NCBI GenBank assembly: GCA_028284765.1
Contig: JANQRA010000010.1
Span: forward strand, 1-64,000
Direction of reading: 5' to 3'
From: Acidimicrobiia bacterium
GTDB lineage: Bacteria; Actinomycetota; Acidimicrobiia; Spongiisociales; ZC4RG35
DNA length: 64,000 nt
The notes beneath the pieces are model-generated. The model did not search any database, had not been told where the DNA came from, and saw only the letters and a list, made by a program, of their open reading frames with translations. A program made the position numbers and the translations under genes. This document shows, in pieces, positions 49,486-59,570 of the stretch (its first letter is position 1; every line of letters starts with the position of its first letter).

Positions 49486-49998
49486 TTGAGTCTCACGCGG
49501 CCGGTCACTGTCCAGTTCCTCAAGAACCCGGTCATCCTCCACTGGGGGTTTGACGCGTCCTGGCTGGGTGAAGATGAGTTCGGTGTCTGGCTGGCGGTAC
49601 CAGCGGGCACCAAACGATGGAAGGGAGAGGAGAGTGTTCGTCCGACCGGCGTGGACGCGGTCTTCTGCGCACCACATCAAGGCTGGTGGCATCTTCACTA
49701 CAACGGGGCGTCAGGCCACTACTCGCATTTCGTCGACATCGTGACCCCACCGGTGTGGGTGTCGGAAAACCGGTATGAGATGGTCGATCTCGACCTCGAT
49801 GTCGGCCGCCGCCAGGACGGCACGGTCGTGGTGGAAGACGAAGACGAGTTCGAGGTCCATCAGGTGAAGTACGGCTACTCGGATGAGATGATCAGCATGG
49901 CTGAAGAGGAAACGGCCCTGGTCGTTTCGATGTTCGAGCAAGGCACCGAGCCATTCTTCGAGGTTGCAGCATCGTGGCTGCGCAAACTGACCCCCTGA
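49486..49998 (+). CDS. DUF402 domain protein
   Basis: WWHLHYNGASGHYSHFVDIVTPP and DLDLDVGRRQDGTVVVEDEDEFE. Confidence 0.75.
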   Translation: MSLTRPVTVQFLKNPVILHWGFDASWLGEDEFGVWLAVPAGTKRWKGEESVRPTGVDAVFCAPHQGWWHLHYNGASGHYSHFVDIVTPPVWVSENRYEMVDLDLDVGRRQDGTVVVEDEDEFEVHQVKYGYSDEMISMAEEETALVVSMFEQGTEPFFEVAASWLRKLTP

Positions 49999-50011
49999 TC
50001 TCCTTCTATCT

Positions 50012-50056
50012 CGAACCTGCATCGCGTTTCGCCTAGCGCGCTCCCGTGCAGGCTCA
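50012..50056 (+). repeat. Palindromic repeat family R2, copy a
   Basis: cgaacctgca...tgcaggctca with internal agcgcgct. Confidence 0.85.
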
Positions 50057-50083
50057 ACGAAGAGGCTTCCTCCCTCCTTCCCT

Positions 50084-50128
50084 CGAGCCTGCAGGGAGTC
50101 CCGCCTGGCGCGCTTCGGTGCAGGCTCG
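50084..50128 (+). repeat. Palindromic repeat family R2, copy b
   Basis: cgagcctgca...tgcaggctcg, perfect 10-bp arms. Confidence 0.85.
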
Positions 50129-50169
50129 ACAAAGGGGTTGACTTCGGGTTGTAGACGGCTCACGTTGGA

Positions 50170-51105
50170 GTGGTGACTGATGTGCGAGCGCTCAACGAGA
50201 TTGCGCGGCGTCAACACGGCGTGTTCAGTCTGCGTCAGGCAAGACGGGTTGGTTTCGGGCGCTCGGCGACACTCCGCAGACTCGATTCAGGGGAATGGGT
50301 ACGACTCGACCATCGGGTCTATGGCCTTAGCTCAGCTCCGACGTCCTGGCACCGAGATCTCATGGCTGCAGTGTTGAGCCAGCCTCAAGCGATCGTAGGC
50401 CACAGGTCTGCTGCCCACCTCCTCGGCCTGTACGACATTGCGAGAGGATCTCCAACGATCGTGGTGCCCAAGGGGTCGAACACTCGCTCGGGGCTGGCAC
50501 AGGTCATCGAGTCGGACCAGTTCGCCAGGCTCGCCACAACGACGGTGGGCGCATTCCAAGTGACAACGGTTCCCGAGACGATGCTGGCGCTCGCCGCTGA
50601 TCTCGAAGGTGAACAGCTGACTGACCTGTTCGATGCCGCTCTGCTGGCTGGCAAGCTCGACCTGAAGGCTCAGTTCGTCATCTTCGATCGGGAAGTTGGT
50701 CGCCGACCGCGAGGAATCAAACACCTGCGGCAGCTGGCGTTGAGTCGTCTTCCAACGGCCCCGTCTCATGGTTCCTCTTACCTGGAGGCAATGCTCGAGC
50801 GCGTTCTCAAGGCTTCCCAGCGGCTACCGGCATGGACGCGGGAGTATCCGTTCACAGTGAATGGCTCAGAAGCACGGGTGGATGTATTCATCCCGGATTG
50901 GAGCCTGGTGGTCGAATCAGACGGCCGAAACTGGCACATGCGGAACCAGGCCTTCGAATCCGACCGCGCCCGAGATATCGAGCTCGCTACCGGCGGACTG
51001 CAGGTACTGAGATTCACCTATGACATGTTGCTCTCGGACAGCCACGGCTGCCTCGACCAGATCCTGAAGGTGGGGTCCGTCCGAACTGCACAGCGTTTCG
51101 CTTAG
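50170..51105 (+). CDS. AbiEi-like N-terminal HTH plus DUF559 (Vsr-like nuclease fold) protein
   Basis: VDVFIPDWSLVVESDGRNWHMRNQAFESDRARDIELATGGLQVLRFTYD; N-terminal HTH-like region. Confidence 0.75.
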   Translation: MVTDVRALNEIARRQHGVFSLRQARRVGFGRSATLRRLDSGEWVRLDHRVYGLSSAPTSWHRDLMAAVLSQPQAIVGHRSAAHLLGLYDIARGSPTIVVPKGSNTRSGLAQVIESDQFARLATTTVGAFQVTTVPETMLALAADLEGEQLTDLFDAALLAGKLDLKAQFVIFDREVGRRPRGIKHLRQLALSRLPTAPSHGSSYLEAMLERVLKASQRLPAWTREYPFTVNGSEARVDVFIPDWSLVVESDGRNWHMRNQAFESDRARDIELATGGLQVLRFTYDMLLSDSHGCLDQILKVGSVRTAQRFA

Positions 51106-51125
51106 CGCGCTTCCGTGCAGGCTCG
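51082..51125 (+). repeat. Palindromic repeat family R2, copy c (contains stop codon of DUF559 gene)
   Basis: cgaactgca...tgcaggctcg; TAG at 51103-51105. Confidence 0.85.
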
Positions 51126-51153
51126 ACGGATGCGGCAAGGCCGTTGACACCCT

Positions 51154-51198
51154 CGAACCTGCACCTCGTTCCGCCTGGCGCGCTCCCGTGCAGGCTCG
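51154..51198 (+). repeat. Palindromic repeat family R2, copy d
   Basis: cgaacctgca...tgcaggctcg. Confidence 0.85.
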
Positions 51199-51209
51199 AC
51201 GACTAGGCG

Positions 51210-52268
51210 CTATCCGAGGAGGAGGGGGATTTCCATCTCGTCGGGTGACAGGCCGCCGTGGTAGGCGTGGAGTCGCCTGTCAAAGGCCGGTGGATACAGC
51301 CCGGAGTCGGGCGGGGCATGGACCCAGAGTTCGGGCGCTCTTCCGATTGTTGCCTCTGTGGGATCGGGACCGAGCAACGACAAGCCGTCTACAGCCTTCC
51401 CTCCGAACCGGTCAACAACCTCACCCGACCTCTCTCCCCATACCTGGAGCACCCGCGAGTCTCCTGCGAATCGCAGATTCTCCAGTCCTCGGACTCGGAT
51501 CTTGGCCTCTTCTGCGACAGCGAGGAGTCCGTGGTCCGAGGTTCCGACAACCGGTACCCCGGGTTCGACGCCGGCAGCGATGCCCTCCCAAATCGCGGCT
51601 GCCACTTTCATGGCCTCTCCGAACTCCCGGGACCCGAGACCGAAGGAATGCCCGGCCACATCGACGAAGGGAACGTAGGTGAAGATGAACCGACCAGGTT
51701 CTCGGGCGAGGACCGTGGTCGCTTCGATTAGGTCAGGCCAGTCCCACGCCGTCTCAAATCGCGCCCCTCGGTAGAGGGCCCGACTGAGCGGGGAGCCCTG
51801 GAAACTGCCTGGTTGGACGGTTATCGGTTCCACACCTTGCTCTCTGAGCCGCTCCCAGAGATTCGGCATCGGAAGGATGTTCGGGTAGTCGAAGGGCACC
51901 GGCTGACCCGTTAGGTCCATCCACTTCAGGGTGTTGACGACTTTGCCCAGGTCATCTCGGTAGACGAGGTGGCCGATCGTGCCGTGCTGCGACGGCGGCA
52001 GGCCGGTGGCGATCGTGGACAACGAAGCAGACGTGGTCGATGGAAAGCCACAGGTCAGCGTGGTAGAGAGGGACCGCGCAAAGGCTCCGGCTTCCGGATG
52101 TGACAGCTGAGCCGCACCCAGCCCGTCGAACAACACGAGGACGTAGGTCGGAGCTTCGGGGAGCGATTCGTCTAGTCCTGAGGCCGGTGCCGAACCGATC
52201 ATCCTGGTCTCGATTTCGGCCATGAGATTGACCAACCCCGTGCCTCGGTAGGAGGGCAGTTTTTCCAC
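51210..52268 (-). CDS. Alkaline phosphatase family protein (nucleotide pyrophosphatase/phosphodiesterase-like)
   Basis: YVLVLFDGLGAAQL, CGFPSTTSASLSTIATGLPPSQHGTIG, VVGTSDHGL. Confidence 0.85.
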   Translation of the reverse strand: MEKLPSYRGTGLVNLMAEIETRMIGSAPASGLDESLPEAPTYVLVLFDGLGAAQLSHPEAGAFARSLSTTLTCGFPSTTSASLSTIATGLPPSQHGTIGHLVYRDDLGKVVNTLKWMDLTGQPVPFDYPNILPMPNLWERLREQGVEPITVQPGSFQGSPLSRALYRGARFETAWDWPDLIEATTVLAREPGRFIFTYVPFVDVAGHSFGLGSREFGEAMKVAAAIWEGIAAGVEPGVPVVGTSDHGLLAVAEEAKIRVRGLENLRFAGDSRVLQVWGERSGEVVDRFGGKAVDGLSLLGPDPTEATIGRAPELWVHAPPDSGLYPPAFDRRLHAYHGGLSPDEMEIPLLLG

Positions 52269-52352
52269 CGAAACAAGGGTAGATCGCTGACTTCGACCTA
52301 AAAGCTGTCATGCGTATACTCGCCCGCGGTCAGTCCCCGACCTAGTTGAGGC

Positions 52353-52718
52353 ATGAGCCCATATTTTGAGAGCTATTTGACGGTCGGCGCCTTCGCCGCT
52401 CTGGGAGCGGTTTTGGTGCTAGCGATGCTTGGCGTTGCCGCTGTGTTGCGCCCGGCGAAACCTTCCAAGACCAAAAACATGACCTACGAGTGTGGGGTCG
52501 ACCCAGTCGGGTCGGGTTGGAGCCAGACCTATGTCCGCTACTACGTATTCGGTCTCTTGTTCGTGATCTTCGACGTAGAAGCAGTCTTCATCTTCCCTTG
52601 GGCGATTCAGGCCGAGCAGCTCGGAGTGTTCGGGTTGGTGGCGATGATTCTCTTCATGCTCACCCTCCTCGAGGGTCTCGCCTATGCAGTGAAGAAGGGC
52701 GTACTCAAATGGGTTTGA
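52353..52718 (+). CDS. nuoA: NADH-quinone oxidoreductase-type subunit A (operon 2)
   Basis: [42 protein letters not shown]. Confidence 0.93.
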   Translation: MSPYFESYLTVGAFAALGAVLVLAMLGVAAVLRPAKPSKTKNMTYECGVDPVGSGWSQTYVRYYVFGLLFVIFDVEAVFIFPWAIQAEQLGVFGLVAMILFMLTLLEGLAYAVKKGVLKWV

Positions 52719-53206
52719 TCGACAAGTTCGGCGCCCCCAAACCCGTTTCCTGGCTTCTCAACTGGTCCCGTAGCTATTCGATGTGGCTCTTCCAGTTCGG
52801 CCTCGCCTGTTGTGCGATCGAGCTGATGGCTGCCTCAGGACCGAGATACGACTTCATGCGATTCGGGATCATCCCGCTTCCGGCGTCTCCCCGCCAGGCC
52901 GACTTGATGGTTGTGGCAGGGACGGTCACGGACAAGATGGCTCCTTCGGTCAAACGTCTCTACGACCAGATGCCCGAGCCGAAGTATGTGATTTCGATGG
53001 GTTCCTGTTCGAACTGTGGGGGCCCCTACTGGGATTCCTATTCAGTCACGAAGGGTGTCGACCAGCTGATTCCAGTCGATGTCTACGTCCCAGGTTGCCC
53101 CCCTCGCCCCGAGGCGCTCATGGAGGGCATCGTCCTTCTCCAGAAGTTGATTCAGAACGAAGACGTGAAAGAGAAGTGGAATCAGCGTGACACAGTCCCC
53201 GTCTGA
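52709..53206 (+). CDS. nuoB: NADH-quinone oxidoreductase-type subunit B (operon 2)
   Basis: [36 protein letters not shown]. Confidence 0.95.
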   Translation: MGLIDKFGAPKPVSWLLNWSRSYSMWLFQFGLACCAIELMAASGPRYDFMRFGIIPLPASPRQADLMVVAGTVTDKMAPSVKRLYDQMPEPKYVISMGSCSNCGGPYWDSYSVTKGVDQLIPVDVYVPGCPPRPEALMEGIVLLQKLIQNEDVKEKWNQRDTVPV

Positions 53207-53804
53207 GGGCGAGGCCGCAGCCTCGGCCCCGGAAGAGGCTGAGGTCCACCCGCTGCAAGAGTTCGCCGATCGCGTTGCGGCCGCAGTCGGTGGCGATGCC
53301 GAGATTCAGTTCGACACTGTCAAGGTGAAGGTCCCCGCCGACCAGTGGGTCGATGCGCATCAGACTGCGCGTGACGATCTCGATCTGGTCTTCTTCTCGT
53401 GGCTCTCGGCCATTGACTGGGCCAACGAGGTCGAAGCCGGAGACCCCCTCTCCGAGGAGGTCGACGAGCGTTTCGAAGTGATGAGCGCTCTATCAGACCT
53501 GACCGACGGCAATCTCGTCGTGATGTCGACTGACCTGGACAAGGAAGAAGCGTCGCTGGCCACGCTCACCTCGGTTTACGCCGGTGCGAATTGGCACGAG
53601 CGCGAGGCCTACGAGATGTTCGGCATCGACTTTGCAGGACACCCCCAGCTCGAACACCTCTACCTCCCCGACAGCTTCGCAGGCAATCCGCTGCTCAAGA
53701 GCTATCCATTGTTGAGCCGAGAGGTGAAGCCGTGGCCCGGCACTGTCGACGTCGAGGCCATGCCCGAGAAAGACGAACCCACGACGGAGAACCCGGAGTC
53801 ATGA
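53187..53804 (+). CDS. nuoC: NADH-quinone oxidoreductase-type subunit C (operon 2)
   Basis: [37 protein letters not shown]. Confidence 0.92.
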   Translation: MTQSPSEGEAAASAPEEAEVHPLQEFADRVAAAVGGDAEIQFDTVKVKVPADQWVDAHQTARDDLDLVFFSWLSAIDWANEVEAGDPLSEEVDERFEVMSALSDLTDGNLVVMSTDLDKEEASLATLTSVYAGANWHEREAYEMFGIDFAGHPQLEHLYLPDSFAGNPLLKSYPLLSREVKPWPGTVDVEAMPEKDEPTTENPES

Positions 53805-54994
53805 CAACTCTTGACGCCGACACAGTCCGTCACCTGAGCGAGGCGCAGGTCTCGGTCGAGCTTCAGACCGAAGACATGACGCTGAACATCGGGCCGCAGC
53901 ATCCCTCGACCCACGGTGTCCTCCGTCTCGTCGCCAGAGTCAATGGCGAGCAGGCGTACGACGTGAAGCCGGTCATCGGGTACATGCATCGCGGGTACGA
54001 GAAGCTGTCAGAGGTTCGCACCTACCCCCAGATCACGACGATCGTCAATCGCATCGACTGGGTTTCCGGGTATGCCAACGAGGTCCCGTTCATCGTGGCC
54101 GCCGAGAAGCTCATGGAGATCGAGGTTCCGGAGCGAGCCCAGTACATCCGGCTGATCCTCACCGAGATGGCACGTATCTCATCACACCTCGTTTTCAACG
54201 CCTCGTATCCTTTGGAGTTGGGCGCTGCCACTCCGCTGTTCTTCGCCCTTCGTGAGCGGGAGCGGATCCTCGATCTTCTGGAGAGTGTCACCGGAGGCCG
54301 CTTCCACCCCAACTTCAATCGCATAGGTGGGGTGAAGCCCGCCTATGGGTCGGGTTCGACCACGAGGAAGCAGGTGCAGGACCTTCCGGCTGGCTTCTTG
54401 GCTGAGACCAGGAATGCGATGGATCAAGTCGCCATCGCCGTTGACGAGCTGGAGAACCTCGTTGCCGGTAACGAGATAATCCTCGCCCGCACCAAAGGCA
54501 TCGGCATCCTTCCACCTGAAGTTGCGGCGGCCTACGGAGTCTCCGGACCGAATCTGCGGGCGAGCGGTGTGCCGTTTGATCTTCGTAAGACTCAGGACTA
54601 CCTCCCGTACGACAAGTTCGACTTCGACGTCATCACCGGCGAGAACGGTGACTGCTGGGACCGTTGGTACGTCCGGCTGGCGGAGATTCGAGAGTCGGCG
54701 AAGCTCGTGCAGCAGGCCATCGATTCCATCCCAAGCGGACCGCTGCAGGCGAAGGTCCCCAAGGTCATCAAGGTGCCGAAAGGCGAGACATACGTTCGAG
54801 CCGAGAACCCCAAGGGTGAGATGGGTTACTACCTCGTCTCTGACGGTGGCTCCGGCCCGTACCGCCTGAAGATTCGGTCGGCGAGCTTCTCCAACATCTC
54901 AATGCTGCCCTGGATTCTCGAGGGTGCCCTGGTGCCAGACATCATCGCCATCATGGGCTCACTCGACTTCGTGCTCGGAGACGTGGACCGCTGA
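53801..54994 (+). CDS. nuoD: NADH-quinone oxidoreductase-type subunit D (operon 2)
   Basis: NIGPQHPSTHGVLRLVARVNGE, GYMHRGYEKLSE. Confidence 0.95.
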   Translation: MTTLDADTVRHLSEAQVSVELQTEDMTLNIGPQHPSTHGVLRLVARVNGEQAYDVKPVIGYMHRGYEKLSEVRTYPQITTIVNRIDWVSGYANEVPFIVAAEKLMEIEVPERAQYIRLILTEMARISSHLVFNASYPLELGAATPLFFALRERERILDLLESVTGGRFHPNFNRIGGVKPAYGSGSTTRKQVQDLPAGFLAETRNAMDQVAIAVDELENLVAGNEIILARTKGIGILPPEVAAAYGVSGPNLRASGVPFDLRKTQDYLPYDKFDFDVITGENGDCWDRWYVRLAEIRESAKLVQQAIDSIPSGPLQAKVPKVIKVPKGETYVRAENPKGEMGYYLVSDGGSGPYRLKIRSASFSNISMLPWILEGALVPDIIAIMGSLDFVLGDVDR

Positions 54995-55998
54995 TGGACG
55001 CGATTCTCGACCTGTTCGACAACTTCTGGGTCTCCCTGGGCGGGAAGCTCCTCCTCGTCGCACTGATGATCCCCCTCATCGGAATGGTCATCGGATTCGC
55101 CGAGATGAAGCTCTCGGCCAAGATGCAGTACCGGGTCGGCCCCTACTTTGCCGGTGGCCGCTGGGGTTGGGCTCAGCTGATCGCCGATGGTGTGAAGTTC
55201 TTCCAGAAGGAAGACATCATCCCCACCGACGCCGATCGGCCGGTCTTCAAGGCCGCACCGATCCTGGTGCTGGTCGGGACAGTCGCTCTCTTCGTCGTCA
55301 TCCCGTTCGGCCCGGGCCTGATCTTCAACGACCTCGACGTCGGCATCTTCTACGCCCTGGCCATCTCGTCGCTGAGCACCATCGGTGTCTTGATGGCCGG
55401 TTGGTCGTCAGCCAACAAGTACTCCCTGATGGGTGGTCTCCGAGCGGCCGGACAGCTGATCGCATACGAGCTCCCGCTGGTGCTCGCGGTGGTCGGGTCC
55501 GTCATCCTCGCCGGCACGATGAGCATGCAGGGCATCGTCCAGGCTCAGATCGATGCCGGGTACCCCTACATCGTCTTCCAGCTTGTCGGCTTCGTCATCT
55601 TCATGATTGCTGCCCTCGCCGAGCTGACCCGGATCCCGTTCGACATGCCGATTGCGGAGTCCGAGCTTGTGATGGGGTACGTCACTGAATACTCAGGATT
55701 CCGCTTCCTGTTCTTTTTCCTCGCCGAGTTCGCAAACATGTTCACGATGTCGGCGATCGCCGTCACTCTCTTCCTTGGCGGCTACTGGCTTCCCGGTGTC
55801 CCTCAGGACGTTCTGGAGTGGGCCGGCCCCTTCATCCTGATGGGCAAGGTGTTCCTGCTCGTGTTTGCGATGATCTGGTTCCGCTGGACGTTCCCGCGTT
55901 TCCGCGAGGACCAGCTCCAGAGTCTTGCGTGGAAGATCCTCGTGCCGATCGCGATCCTCAACATCATCGTGACGGCAACTTTGAAGGTGGTGTTCTAG
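54994..55998 (+). CDS. nuoH: NADH-quinone oxidoreductase-type subunit H (operon 2)
   Basis: AKMQYRVGPYFAGGRWGWAQLIADGVKFFQKED; ELTRIPFDMPIAESELVMGYVTEYSGF. Confidence 0.95.
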   Translation: MDAILDLFDNFWVSLGGKLLLVALMIPLIGMVIGFAEMKLSAKMQYRVGPYFAGGRWGWAQLIADGVKFFQKEDIIPTDADRPVFKAAPILVLVGTVALFVVIPFGPGLIFNDLDVGIFYALAISSLSTIGVLMAGWSSANKYSLMGGLRAAGQLIAYELPLVLAVVGSVILAGTMSMQGIVQAQIDAGYPYIVFQLVGFVIFMIAALAELTRIPFDMPIAESELVMGYVTEYSGFRFLFFFLAEFANMFTMSAIAVTLFLGGYWLPGVPQDVLEWAGPFILMGKVFLLVFAMIWFRWTFPRFREDQLQSLAWKILVPIAILNIIVTATLKVVF

Positions 55999-56499
55999 AT
56001 GGCAACGAACAGCAGACCCGCAATCCCGGGGATGGGGATGATCAAGGGCCTCGGGGTGACAATCACCACGATGTTCAAGACGATCTTCCTTCCTGGGAAA
56101 CACCTCCGCACGGTCAACTATCCGAAGGTCAAGGAGACACCCGTCCCACGTGCACGTGGGGTAATCGCTCTGGATCAGGACGCCTGCACCGTCTGCATGC
56201 TGTGCGCCCGCTCCTGTCCCGATTGGTGTATCTACATCGAAGGCCACAAGGAAGAGATTCCGCCTGAGAAGCCAGGTGGCCGTATCAAGGTGCGTGCCAA
56301 ACTCGATCGCTTCGACATCGACTATGCCCTCTGTATGTACTGCGGCATCTGTGTTGAGGTTTGCCCGTTCGATGCGCTCTTCTGGAGCCCGGAGTACGAG
56401 TACTCCGAGTACAAGATGGGCGAAATGCTGCACGACATGCATCGTCTGCAGGATGAGTGGCTGCCAACTGTCCCCGAACAACCGGCGCTCGAAAAATGA
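55999..56499 (+). CDS. nuoI: NADH-quinone oxidoreductase-type subunit I (operon 2)
   Basis: [34 protein letters not shown]. Confidence 0.94.
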   Translation: MATNSRPAIPGMGMIKGLGVTITTMFKTIFLPGKHLRTVNYPKVKETPVPRARGVIALDQDACTVCMLCARSCPDWCIYIEGHKEEIPPEKPGGRIKVRAKLDRFDIDYALCMYCGICVEVCPFDALFWSPEYEYSEYKMGEMLHDMHRLQDEWLPTVPEQPALEK

Positions 56500-57047
56500 C
56501 CTTTGAGACATGGATCTCCGAGCCGGTCAACTGGGCGTTCTCCGCGATCGCCCTGGCTGTCCTGTTCTCGGGTCTGCGCGTCGTCACGGCCAAGAACGTG
56601 GTGCACGCAGCTCTCTATCTCGTGGCGACTCTCGCCGGGACCGCTGGTCTCTTCCTTATCCTCTCCGCAGAGTTCGTGGCCTGGGTGCTCGTTCTCGTCT
56701 ACATCGGCGCGGTGATCGTCCTCTTCCTGTTCGGAATCATGATCACGAGAGCGCCCACCGGGTTGGACGAGGGCCTCGACGTCGAAAAGAAGCTGTGGCC
56801 TGCCCTTCTGTCTGTAGCGGTGTTCGTTGCCATGGCGTGGGCGTCTGTCAACGCATTTGGCACTCAAGAGATCCTCGACACCGGCAACCCGACATCCACG
56901 GAGATTCTTGGTGAAGCACTTCTCGGCCGGTTTGTGATCCCGTTCGAGATCGTCGGCTTCATCCTTCTCGCTGCTCTCGTCGGTGGTATCACCGTCGCTC
57001 GGAAGGACCTGACTCCCGCTGAGGAAGAAGAGGAGGCCGCGGTCTGA
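56496..57047 (+). CDS. nuoJ: NADH-quinone oxidoreductase-type subunit J (operon 2)
   Basis: [55 protein letters not shown]. Confidence 0.92.
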   Translation: MTFETWISEPVNWAFSAIALAVLFSGLRVVTAKNVVHAALYLVATLAGTAGLFLILSAEFVAWVLVLVYIGAVIVLFLFGIMITRAPTGLDEGLDVEKKLWPALLSVAVFVAMAWASVNAFGTQEILDTGNPTSTEILGEALLGRFVIPFEIVGFILLAALVGGITVARKDLTPAEEEEEAAV

Positions 57048-57352
57048 TGGTTGTCAGTCAGTTCCTCGTCCTCGCGGCAGCCCTGTTCGCAATGGGCGTG
57101 TACGGCCTGCTCATTCGACGCAACATCGTTCTCATCCTGCTGTCGGTCGAGTTGATGCTGAATGCGGTCAATATCAACCTCGTTGCCTTCGAGTCGATGA
57201 TCGTCACCACCGAGGCTCTTGGTCAGGTCTTTGCCATCTTTGTCATCACGGTTGCCGCCGCCGAAGTGGGTGTCGGTCTCGCCATCGTCTTGATGATCTT
57301 CAGGAATCGTCAGTCCGCCAACGTCGACGAGCTCGACCTGATGAGGTATTAG
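57047..57352 (+). CDS. nuoK: NADH-quinone oxidoreductase-type subunit K (operon 2)
   Basis: [25 protein letters not shown]. Confidence 0.94.
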   Translation: MVVSQFLVLAAALFAMGVYGLLIRRNIVLILLSVELMLNAVNINLVAFESMIVTTEALGQVFAIFVITVAAAEVGVGLAIVLMIFRNRQSANVDELDLMRY

Positions 57353-57359
57353 TTCGATG

Positions 57360-57455
57360 GCACACCGACTTTTCCCTCGCCCACCTTCACCTTCTTTGAG
57401 AGGAATGTGCGTCGCGTCTGCGCAGGCTCGGGAAAACAGACGCCGGTCGGTGTGC
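57360..57455. repeat. Structured palindromic repeat family R3, copy 3 (opposite orientation to copies 1 and 2)
   Basis: GCACACCGAC-TTTTCCC ... GGGAAAA-[CAGACGCCG]-GTCGGTGTGC; bulge is the exact reverse complement of copy 2 bulge. Confidence 0.75.
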
Positions 57456-57484
57456 AGCTACCGCCGCGCTGGAGGTGAGTTGTA

Positions 57485-59536
57485 GTGCGTGGCTTCTTGT
57501 ACGACTTAGCCATCCTCGCCGTTGACGAGGGAAAGGCCATCGAGGCCGGTGACGGCGGCTTCTGGGCAGATACCGCGGGCATCATGCTCATCACTCCGTT
57601 CATCGCCTTCCTGGCGATCCTCGCTGTGGGCAAGAAGCTCAAGCACAACGGTGGTGAGATCGCCGTAGCCGCGCTGGCCATCAACCTTCTTTGGGCCAGT
57701 GTCCTGTTTGTCATGAACATGACCGGCGGGGTCCTCACCGAGACAACCTTTGAGATCGCGCGGATCGGGTCCGACCTCGTTTTCGAATTGGGATGGGCGG
57801 TCGACGGCCTGTCGATCATGATGTACTTCCTGGTCAACTTTGTTGGCCTACTCGTCTTCATCTACGCCATCGGTTACATGAAGGGCGACGTCAGGGTCCA
57901 CTGGTTCTTTGCAGCCTTCTCCCTGTTCGCCGGTGCGATGTTGATCCTCGTCGGCGCTCCCAACTTGGTGCAGCTCATCATCGGCTGGGAAGGCGTGGGT
58001 CTCGCCAGCTACTTCTTGATAGGCTTCTACTGGGACGACCTTGACAACGTGAAGGCCGGCAACAAGGCGTTCATGACCAACAAGGTCGCCGACGTCGGTC
58101 TGATCCTCGGAGCGATCATCCTCGGCGTATCAATCGGAACCTTCGACTTTGGAGAGCTCTCCAAGCTGGCAGCCGAGCACGATGAAGCACTCGGCGCTGT
58201 CGCCCTCGTAGGTGGTTTGCTTCTCTTCTTCGGAGCCATGGGCAAGAGCGCTCAGTTCCCGTTGCACATCTGGTTGCCCGACGCCATGGCAGGCCCGACC
58301 CCGGTGTCAGCGCTCATGCACGCCGCAACGATGGTTACGGCTGGCATCTACTTGATGGCCCGAACGTTCCCTCTGTTCCAGAACTTCGATGATCTGGCTG
58401 GCGACGGTCGGATGTGGATGGTCGCCATCGGGACCATCACCCTCTTTGCCATCGGCCTTCTGGCTCTCGTCGCCGACGACATCAAGAAGGTGCTGGCCTA
58501 TTCGACGGTCTCTCAGCTCGGCTACATGATGACCGCTGTCGCAGCTGGCGGCTACACCGCCGGACTCTTCCATTTGTTCACACACGCCTTCTTCAAAGCA
58601 CTTCTGTTCCTCGGTGCCGGCTCAGTGATTCACGCGGTCCACTCCAACAACATGAGTGACATGGGTGGTTTACGGAAGTACATGCCGACTACCTATTGGA
58701 CGTTTGTTGTCGGTTCGCTCGCGCTCGCCGGAATCATCCCGTTGGCCGGCTTCTGGTCGAAGGACGAGATCCTCGCCACCCTTGGCCACGAGGGCTTCAC
58801 GCTTGTGATGTGGATTGCCATCGCCGGTGCTTTCGTGACTGCGTTCTACATGACCCGAGCGGTGGCTCTGACGTTCCACGGTGAGTACAAGGGTCACGGA
58901 GAGCCTCACGAGTCGCCACCGATCATGACTGGTCCGCTCGTCGCACTCGCCATTCCCTCGATGCTGTTCGGGTTCCTCAATGTGCCGGGTCTCAGCCTTC
59001 CCGGAATTGGGAACTTCACCGAGTGGCTCGGTGTGCGAGTGGTCGCGATGGGTGACTATCACCCCGAGTCGGTCGACTGGGGTCTGGCCGCGATCGGACT
59101 TGCAGCTGCCCTACTCGGAATCGCACTTGGATGGCGTCTGTGGGGCCCGGACAAAGACACGCAGGCTGCCCGAGATCGCTTCAACGTGCCGGTGCTGTAT
59201 CCGCTGCTCAGACGCAAGTACTACATCGATGACGCTGCATTGGGGATCGTTGGAGCGACCACCGGACCTATCGCCCGCTTCATCGATTGGACCAACACCT
59301 ACATCTTCGACGGCATTGTCAACGCAGTTGGTGGCATGACCAAGTGGCTGGGGGGAATCACCTACAACTTCCTCGATCAGCTGGGTGTTGATGGAGTTTT
59401 CAACGGTTTGTCGGCTGCGGCCGACTCAGCTGGATCGTCGGTCCGCAAGTTGCAGACCGGTCGGGTCCAGCAGTACGCATCCGGCTTTGTAGCCGGTGCA
59501 CTGATACTCGTAGTCCTATTCGTGTTCGTCATATGA
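57485..59536 (+). CDS. nuoL: NADH-quinone oxidoreductase-type subunit L (operon 2)
   Basis: LPDAMAGPTPVSALMHAATMVTAGIYLMAR, AYSTVSQLGYMMTAV. Confidence 0.95.
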   Translation: MRGFLYDLAILAVDEGKAIEAGDGGFWADTAGIMLITPFIAFLAILAVGKKLKHNGGEIAVAALAINLLWASVLFVMNMTGGVLTETTFEIARIGSDLVFELGWAVDGLSIMMYFLVNFVGLLVFIYAIGYMKGDVRVHWFFAAFSLFAGAMLILVGAPNLVQLIIGWEGVGLASYFLIGFYWDDLDNVKAGNKAFMTNKVADVGLILGAIILGVSIGTFDFGELSKLAAEHDEALGAVALVGGLLLFFGAMGKSAQFPLHIWLPDAMAGPTPVSALMHAATMVTAGIYLMARTFPLFQNFDDLAGDGRMWMVAIGTITLFAIGLLALVADDIKKVLAYSTVSQLGYMMTAVAAGGYTAGLFHLFTHAFFKALLFLGAGSVIHAVHSNNMSDMGGLRKYMPTTYWTFVVGSLALAGIIPLAGFWSKDEILATLGHEGFTLVMWIAIAGAFVTAFYMTRAVALTFHGEYKGHGEPHESPPIMTGPLVALAIPSMLFGFLNVPGLSLPGIGNFTEWLGVRVVAMGDYHPESVDWGLAAIGLAAALLGIALGWRLWGPDKDTQAARDRFNVPVLYPLLRRKYYIDDAALGIVGATTGPIARFIDWTNTYIFDGIVNAVGGMTKWLGGITYNFLDQLGVDGVFNGLSAAADSAGSSVRKLQTGRVQQYASGFVAGALILVVLFVFVI

Positions 59537-59570
59537 GAAGTCACGTCACCATCACCAAGAGAGGCAACTA

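Noticed and set aside
50012-51198. CRISPR-like look of R2 pairs (45-bp repeats, 27-28-bp gaps)
   Set aside because: Only two repeats per side, repeats diverge from each other, no cas genes in the window, and repeats flank a single gene.
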